Source: JBEDUK01 sp963781595 (GTDB lineage Bacteria; Actinomycetota; UBA4738). From it: a DNA stretch of 64,000 nucleotides. The notes under the pieces were generated by a model, which was given only the letters and a program-made list of their open reading frames with translations, was not told the DNA's origin and did not search any database. Below are positions 59,423 to 64,000 of the stretch, piece by piece. The DNA is taken from the NCBI GenBank assembly GCA_963781595.1, contig CAWAGG010000001.1:372001-436000 (forward strand). Direction: 5' to 3'. The number at the start of each line of letters is the position of its first letter. Position 1 is the stretch's first letter. Made by a program: the position numbers and the translations under genes.

Positions 59423-60739
59423 CTACTCGAGCTCCCAGTCGGCCCAGAGGGACTTCGTCTCTTCCCACTCCTCGTCGGGCGTCTGCGAGCCGTCGCCCAT
59501 GGGGAAATACCGGGCGCCCGGGTGCGCGACCGCCGGCGGGGTGAACGTCCCGCGCGAGATGAGCCGCCGGATGTTGCCCCGGTAGACGTCGTCGACGTCC
59601 GCATGCCGCAGCGGGTCCTGTTCGAGCCAGAGGTTCTTCGGGTGGATCGGCTCCTCATACATCCTCCGGAAGACCTCGGTCCGCAGGTCCTTCATCCAGT
59701 TCGAGTTCAGGTTCATGACGCGGAACTGGCGGAGCGCCTCGATGTCGACCGTGCCCGTGACGAACGTGTTGTAGCCCGACGGCGAGTAGCTCACGACGTT
59801 CCCCATGTAGTCGACGATGTGCGATTGCCCGCCGCCGATGTCGAAGGGGTGCTTCATCTTCGGGTGCAGGAACACGGGGCCGACGTTCGGCGCCAGGACG
59901 TAGACGTTGTTGAAGTGCGCGTGGGCGCGGTTCTGGAGCATCCAGGTGCCGCCGCCCGGATAGCCGACGTTCGTCATCGGGACGGCTTCGGAGGGCCGGT
60001 AGACGACCTCGGCGCCGTTGAACGCGAGCGCGCGCACGGCCTCGGGATACTCGCCGTCGCTGCAGCAGATCGTGCCGAGGTTCCCGACCGCTCCGCCCAT
60101 CTCGTCGGTCGTCCGGAGCACCGGGTAGAACGCGTCGATCCCGTCGCCGAACAGCTCGACCCACCGGTCGTAGACGTCGTGCGGCGTGCACGAGCGCTCG
60201 CGGCACCAGAGGTGGTTCTTCGCCGCGCGGTGCACGACCTCGCCCTTCGGCGAGATCACGAACAGCGTGTTGAAGAACCGGTCGGGCATGACCTCGGGCC
60301 AGCGCGCCTTGCACTGGACGATCACGTACGTGTCGTACGCCTTCGCCAGGCCGGCGAGATGCTCGGTCTCCTCGCCGGGGATGTCGATGAACAGCTCGCG
60401 CGCCGCGGTCACGTGCGGGATGTCGAACGCCTCGTCGGTGAAGCCGGTGAGCGCGCCCTCGGCGAGCGCGACGATCCGGATCGGCATGTTGATGTTGATG
60501 ACGCCCATCGCGGCGTGGATGCCGTCCTCGATCGTCTGGAGGTTGCGCTTGATGTGCTTGCGCTCGCCGACGCCGTACACCACGGTCGAGAGCCCGACCG
60601 CGAGGTATGGGGCGATCGGCGTCCCGGGCGACGGCGCGGAGCGGCGGCCCGCCGTCGCCTTCACGGCCGGCTTCGCCGAACCGCCCTTCGACGTACCGCC
60701 CTTCGCCGACCTGCGTGTGGGTTCGTCACGCTTCGCCAC
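59423..60739 (-). CDS. Nitrilase-superfamily carbon-nitrogen hydrolase
   Basis: This 438-residue protein has a Lys/Ser/Ala-rich, probably disordered N-terminus (1-40). The nitrilase fold follows, with the catalytic Glu in IVALAEGALTG, Lys in HRAAKNHLW and Cys in LGTICCSDGEYPE, so the triad is complete. The C-terminal 100 residues (RRMYEEPIHPKNLWLEQDPL) are an extension. It hydrolyses an amide or nitrile, as in formamidase-like and beta-ureidopropionase-related members; substrate unknown. Start 60739. Confidence 0.88.
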   Translation of the reverse strand: MAKRDEPTRRSAKGGTSKGGSAKPAVKATAGRRSAPSPGTPIAPYLAVGLSTVVYGVGERKHIKRNLQTIEDGIHAAMGVININMPIRIVALAEGALTGFTDEAFDIPHVTAARELFIDIPGEETEHLAGLAKAYDTYVIVQCKARWPEVMPDRFFNTLFVISPKGEVVHRAAKNHLWCRERSCTPHDVYDRWVELFGDGIDAFYPVLRTTDEMGGAVGNLGTICCSDGEYPEAVRALAFNGAEVVYRPSEAVPMTNVGYPGGGTWMLQNRAHAHFNNVYVLAPNVGPVFLHPKMKHPFDIGGGQSHIVDYMGNVVSYSPSGYNTFVTGTVDIEALRQFRVMNLNSNWMKDLRTEVFRRMYEEPIHPKNLWLEQDPLRHADVDDVYRGNIRRLISRGTFTPPAVAHPGARYFPMGDGSQTPDEEWEETKSLWADWELE

Positions 60740-60837
60740 GATGACCCTCCGAACGCGAGTTGGAACCAGAAGCCTACGTCAGCCGCCATCCCCGGGCGAC
60801 GGATCGAGCGGGTCCATGCGGATGACGCCCATCTCAC

Positions 60838-60870
60838 GATGTGACCATAGTCACATATCATGGTCACATC
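60838..60870. promoter_or_regulatory. Palindromic operator of the Phd-VapC module
   Basis: GATGTGACCAT (60838-60848) and ATGGTCACATC (60860-60870) are perfect inverted copies separated by 11 bases. A third half-site GTCACAT lies inside at 60850-60856, making a second, nested palindrome TGTGAC-CATA-GTCACA. The site lies 27-59 bases before the antitoxin start and is AT-rich for this genome. It is well placed for cooperative autorepression by the antitoxin-toxin complex. Confidence 0.75.
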
Positions 60871-60896
60871 GGCGACCGGAGCCGTATGCTGCATCG

Positions 60897-61157
60897 GTGG
60901 ATGGAACCCGGACCGTGCGAGCGAGCACCTTCAAGGCACAGTGCCTCGCCCTCCTCGACCAGGTCGAGCGGACGAAGGTCGAGATCGTGGTCACGAAGCG
61001 CGGACGACCCGTCGCTCGTCTCGTGCCGCTCGAGCGTCCGGAAGGCCCGGCGTCGACCGAAGGGAGCGTGCGCCTGATCGCGGACGACGACGAGGCCTAC
61101 TTCTCCACGGGCGAGCCATGGGACGTGGAGGAGGACCTGGGGTCGGTCGACGCGTGA
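60897..61157 (+). CDS. Phd/YefM-family antitoxin
   Basis: This 86-residue protein has a Phd-type N-terminal DNA-binding domain: RASTFKAQCLALLDQVE followed by VVTKRGRPVARLVPLE. The C-terminal part is acidic and flexible (ADDDEAYFSTGEPWDVEED) and should wrap the toxin. GTG 60897 is chosen; GTG 60915 would shorten it by six residues. The stop overlaps the toxin start (GTGA at 61154). It would repress its own operon through the palindrome upstream. Confidence 0.88.
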   Translation: MDGTRTVRASTFKAQCLALLDQVERTKVEIVVTKRGRPVARLVPLERPEGPASTEGSVRLIADDDEAYFSTGEPWDVEEDLGSVDA

Positions 61158-61555
61158 ACGTGCTGCTGGACACCCACGTGCTGCTCTGGTGGAAAGCAAC
61201 GGGCGACCGTCTCTCCGTCCGCGCGCGTCGCGAGATCGCTCGGGCCGATGCGATCCTGCTGAGCCCGCTGACGTTCTGGGAGGTCGGCATGCTCGCATCC
61301 CGCGGACGCGCCGCGCTCGATCGCGACCTCCTCGAATGGGTGTCGGATCTGATCGCGGAGCCGGGAATCGAGCTCGCCCCACTCTCCGCACGCGCAGCCG
61401 GGGTCGCCGCTCAGCTCGCTGACCCCTTCCCCGGTGACCCCGCCGATCGGATGATCTACGCGACCGCGCGAGAGCTGCTGGTCCCGCTGATCTCGAAGGA
61501 CGCGCGCGTGCGCACGTACGCGGCCGAGCACCGCGACGTTCGCGTCATCTGGTAG
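61154..61555 (+). CDS. vapC: PIN-domain toxin VapC
   Basis: This 133-residue protein has the PIN-domain pattern of metal-dependent ribonucleases: Asp6 in MNVLLDTHVLLWW, Glu in SPLTFWEVGML and Asp in DPFPGDPADRMIYATA, with a final Asp in LISKDARV. VapC toxins cut tRNA or rRNA and stop translation until the antitoxin binds. The GTG start overlaps the antitoxin stop by four bases. Confidence 0.92.
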   Translation: MNVLLDTHVLLWWKATGDRLSVRARREIARADAILLSPLTFWEVGMLASRGRAALDRDLLEWVSDLIAEPGIELAPLSARAAGVAAQLADPFPGDPADRMIYATARELLVPLISKDARVRTYAAEHRDVRVIW

Positions 61556-61571
61556 CCGCGTCGAGCCACGC

Positions 61572-62750
61572 TCAGCTCCCCCAGCCCACGTGGAGTGCGT
61601 GCGGCGCCCGGAACTCCCATCCGGTAATCACGACCTCGTGGTCCGGATCGAGCCGCAGCCCGGGGAGCCGGTCGAACAGCCGCTCCAGTGCGAGCTTCGC
61701 CTGCAGACGACCGAGCCACGCGCCCAGGCAGAAGTGGTCGCCGGTCGAGAACGCGAGGTGCGCGCCCTCCTTCCGGTGGATGTCGAACCGTGCAGGTTCG
61801 GTGAATCGTCGTTCGTCGCGGTTGGCGCTCGACAGGACCGCGGCGACCAGGTCGCCGGCGCCGAGCTCGACGCCCGCCAGCGTGGTCGCCCGCGTCGTCT
61901 GCCGCGTGGACGTTCCGACCGGCGCGAAGCACCGCATCGTCTCCTCGATCGCGGGCTTCAGCAGCCGATCCGGGTCGGCGAGGACCTCGTCGCGCTGACC
62001 CGGGTGCGTCAGGAGCGCCCAGACCACCAGGGCGATCACGTCCCGCGGCTCCTGGAGCCCGCCGGAGAGCATCAGCAGGGTGTTCGCGACGATCGCAGCG
62101 CGCGAGAGCGGGCCGTCATCCGGCCTCGCATGCAGCATCGTCGAGAGCACCGACCCGTCCGGCTCCCGTTCCATGCGGTCGAGGATCGGCTCGATCGCGG
62201 CGCGCGCCTCGGCCGCGGCGCCCTGCCCGATCCGGTCCTTCTCGGGATCGCCCTCGAAGTTCGCCAGTCCGACCATGATCCCGGCGTTCCAGCGCGCCAG
62301 ATCCTCGACCGGAACCTCGTCGAGCCCGAGCATGAACCGCAGCGTCAGCACCGAGAAAGGCTCGCAGAACGCACGGAGCAGATCCGTCGAGCCGCCGGCG
62401 ACGAACCCGTCGATCAGCTCGTCGGCCATCCGGACGAACCGGTCGCCCGCCCGCGCTTCGACCTCGCGCGGCCTGAACGGCGCCTCGACCACGCCGCGCA
62501 CCCGGTCGTGCGCCGGACCCTCGGAGCCCAGCATGTTGACGCCCATCGTCCGGTTCAGCGTGGAAGGGTCGGTCGCGCCGGTGAACACCTCCGGGTGGTG
62601 GTCGACGAAGTACACGTCGTCCCAACGGGTCACCAGCCACAGCCCGACCACCGGGACGAAGGCGACCGGCTCCTCGGCCCGCAGCCGCTCGTACACCGGG
62701 TAGGGGTCGCGTTCGAGATCCTCGATCGCGATCGTCTCGCCGATCGTCAC
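61572..62750 (-). CDS. Cytochrome P450
   Basis: This 392-residue enzyme is of soluble bacterial class I size. It has the haem loop FSTGDHFCLGAWLGRLQ with Cys341 as haem ligand and the ExxR motif EETMR. The I-helix reads LMLSGGLQEPRDVIAL, where the usual acid-alcohol pair (AGxxT) is replaced by Gly-Leu-Gln-Glu-Pro; this occurs in some actinobacterial P450s and may change proton delivery. No ferredoxin or reductase is adjacent. The substrate is unknown. Confidence 0.92.
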   Translation of the reverse strand: MTIGETIAIEDLERDPYPVYERLRAEEPVAFVPVVGLWLVTRWDDVYFVDHHPEVFTGATDPSTLNRTMGVNMLGSEGPAHDRVRGVVEAPFRPREVEARAGDRFVRMADELIDGFVAGGSTDLLRAFCEPFSVLTLRFMLGLDEVPVEDLARWNAGIMVGLANFEGDPEKDRIGQGAAAEARAAIEPILDRMEREPDGSVLSTMLHARPDDGPLSRAAIVANTLLMLSGGLQEPRDVIALVVWALLTHPGQRDEVLADPDRLLKPAIEETMRCFAPVGTSTRQTTRATTLAGVELGAGDLVAAVLSSANRDERRFTEPARFDIHRKEGAHLAFSTGDHFCLGAWLGRLQAKLALERLFDRLPGLRLDPDHEVVITGWEFRAPHALHVGWGS

Positions 62751-62802
62751 GGTAGCCGCATGCTACCGGGTCGGTCGGCAGCGGCTCGGGCCAGACCTCC
62801 TC

Positions 62803-63122
62803 CTAGAACGTGAGTTCGAAGCAGGTCGCGTCGGGTCGGTTGCAGAGCGCGGCGAGCAGGACGGCCAGCCCGACCATCGCGAGCAGCTGCACGACCCCGA
62901 GCCAGAGTCCGGCGACGGCGAGCCCGCGACCGCGAACCGGAGGGTCGGCCACGCGGATCCGGGCGATCGCCCGCCAACCGAACACGATCGCCAGGACCCA
63001 GCAGAGCGCGACGAGGGGAGGGTCGAAGCGACGAGGGACAGACCTGGCAGGAGCAGCGGAGACACGATCAGGAGCGGCCATCCGATCGCCAGGGACAGCG
63101 ACCATATCGCGAGCGGCTCCAT
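62803..63122 (-). pseudogene. DUF4190-like membrane protein with a frameshift
   Basis: The first half (from ATG 63122) reads MEPLAIWSLSLAIGWPLLIV and a first membrane helix. The second half, in another frame, reads LVALCWVLAIVFGWRAIARI then VRGRGLAVAGLWLGVVQLLA and ends FELTF at 62803. Together these make one DUF4190 domain with two or three helices. The shift falls between about 63020 and 63070, in a C/T-rich stretch. Neither half alone matches a complete protein. Confidence 0.6.
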
Positions 63123-63157
63123 CCGTGGGTACGTTCCGCGAGCAGGAACCCTCTGGC

Positions 63158-63958
63158 TCACGGCGCCGTGTAGTCCTCCAGGACCTCGCCGACGCCGAAC
63201 GTGAAGCCGACGCTCTGGTAGTACCCCTTCAGCATCTCCGTCGGCGCGAGGAGATCGAACTCCTCGACCGGGCTCGGGAACAGCCGAAGCTCCGGGTCGC
63301 CGACCCACAGCGGGCCGGTCTCGACGTCGTAGGAGCGCATCGTGACGAGCTCGTTCACCGACGGCGGCGCCGCGAAGTCGAGCGACGGGAAGTAGCGCGT
63401 ATGGTGCATCGGGTAGGCGTTGACGGTCCCGCCCGTGTCGGTCACGCGCTCGAGTGTCAGCGTCGCTTCGACGAGGCGTCGGTCGCTCGCCGCGATCGTC
63501 GCCGCGAGCGTCTCGCCGGCCGCCAGCCGCGGACCCGCCTTCCCGACCGTGATCGGTCGCGACATCCAGATCGAACCGAGCTTCTTCGGATAGCCCTGGA
63601 TCCAGCCGCGGAGCATCGGCATGTCGCGGTCGACCCAGATGTAGACGCAGCGCGACGCCGGCGTACCCCGGTACCTCGCGCCGACGACGAAGAACGCCTC
63701 CTTGTACTGGAGCCGCACCGGGTCCAGGAGCTCCTGCCGATCGTCCCGGCACGTCTGCCAGTCGGCGAACACGATCGCTACGGCCCCGGGATCCTCGGCG
63801 GGCTCCAGGGGATCGGGCAACAGCTCGATCACGCGATCGGGGTCCGTCCGGTACTCGATGGTCAGCATCTCGCCCGAGTAATGCCACGGCGGCGTGGGGA
63901 CGAGCGACGACTTCCCGGTCGCGGACAGCGGCGGCGTGAACCCCTTCAGTTCGGCCAT
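63158..63958 (-). CDS. Acetoacetate decarboxylase-family protein
   Basis: This 266-residue protein shows the ADC fold with the Schiff-base lysine motif WIQGYPKKLGSIW (Lys125, Lys126), which lines up with Lys115-Lys116 of the clostridial enzyme. PTPPWHYSGEMLTIEYRTD near the start and EAFFVVGARYRGTPASRCVY are also family features. ADC relatives include decarboxylases, aldolases and dehydratases, so the substrate is not certain. Start ATG 63958. It is close to the edge of the window and upstream of the broken DUF4190 gene on the same strand. Confidence 0.85.
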   Translation of the reverse strand: MAELKGFTPPLSATGKSSLVPTPPWHYSGEMLTIEYRTDPDRVIELLPDPLEPAEDPGAVAIVFADWQTCRDDRQELLDPVRLQYKEAFFVVGARYRGTPASRCVYIWVDRDMPMLRGWIQGYPKKLGSIWMSRPITVGKAGPRLAAGETLAATIAASDRRLVEATLTLERVTDTGGTVNAYPMHHTRYFPSLDFAAPPSVNELVTMRSYDVETGPLWVGDPELRLFPSPVEEFDLLAPTEMLKGYYQSVGFTFGVGEVLEDYTAP

Positions 63959-64000
63959 GACACGCGTAGCGTACCGGGGACCCATCGCACGACGACGAAC

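Noticed and set aside
1..64000. tRNA, rRNA, CRISPR arrays or riboswitches
   Set aside because: I looked for tRNA-like cloverleaf ends, repeated spacer units and known leader motifs and found none I could support. The only long direct repeat is the single 346-bp pair.

Overview
The window is high-GC DNA with short intergenic gaps and frequent GTG starts. The gene families (actinobacterial LigB- and LigC-type ATP-dependent DNA ligases, a group-42-type ECF sigma factor with a DGPF/YCII partner, an ATP-independent lut operon, a TrpB2-type tryptophan synthase beta chain, many secreted beta-propeller proteins) suggest a chromosomal segment from an uncultured soil-type member of Actinomycetota or a close Terrabacteria relative. 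I cannot place it more finely. I see no rRNA, tRNA or CRISPR array.

Layout. 1-7.6 kb: remnant of an M14 carboxypeptidase, a cold-shock protein, a class I aminotransferase, an EamA exporter, a secreted propeller protein broken by an in-frame TAG, a D-2-hydroxyacid dehydrogenase, a glutamine amidotransferase, and a repressor/nucleotidyltransferase pair resembling a toxin-antitoxin module. 7.6-21 kb: an ornithine-cyclodeaminase-like enzyme, lutA, DNA ligase LigB, a four-gene operon (binding-protein-like, TelA, VWA lipoprotein, small membrane protein), a C26 peptidase, a membrane protein with a serine-hydrolase core, and lutBC. 21-27.7 kb: haloalkane dehalogenase, a HAD phosphatase overlapping it antisense, moaA diverging from a MogA-XdhC fusion, a HAD-IB phosphatase, and DNA ligase LigC. 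27.7-41 kb: exported propeller and Gly-rich repeat proteins, TrpB2, ECF sigma/DGPF, an acyl-CoA synthetase, two coupled TolB-like propellers, and an ECF sigma factor coupled to a membrane-anchored propeller. 41-48.6 kb: a catabolic cluster (tryptophan 2,3-dioxygenase, twin-CDGSH protein, glutaryl-CoA-type dehydrogenase, enoyl-CoA hydratase, RidA protein), a phosphoesterase lipoprotein, an acyl-CoA dehydrogenase and a Rieske/DUF2231 fusion.

48.6-59.4 kb is the rearranged part. A 346-bp perfect direct repeat of the 3' end of a FAD oxidoreductase gene flanks a 3.0-kb insert that carries a Rieske-gene fragment, an AT-richer exported protein and a propeller protein. Further right, a complete IS3-family element (56953-58263) with clear terminal inverted repeats lies between a truncated IS110 transposase and a 5'-truncated S53 peptidase, without a matching target duplication. 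59.4-64 kb: a nitrilase-family hydrolase, a Phd/VapC toxin-antitoxin pair with a strong palindromic operator, a cytochrome P450, a broken DUF4190-like gene and an acetoacetate-decarboxylase-like protein.

Several genes (about eight) have broken reading frames: single-base frameshifts, an amber codon, a missing stop. Some may be sequencing or assembly errors rather than biology, and this should be settled before any of them is interpreted as decay.
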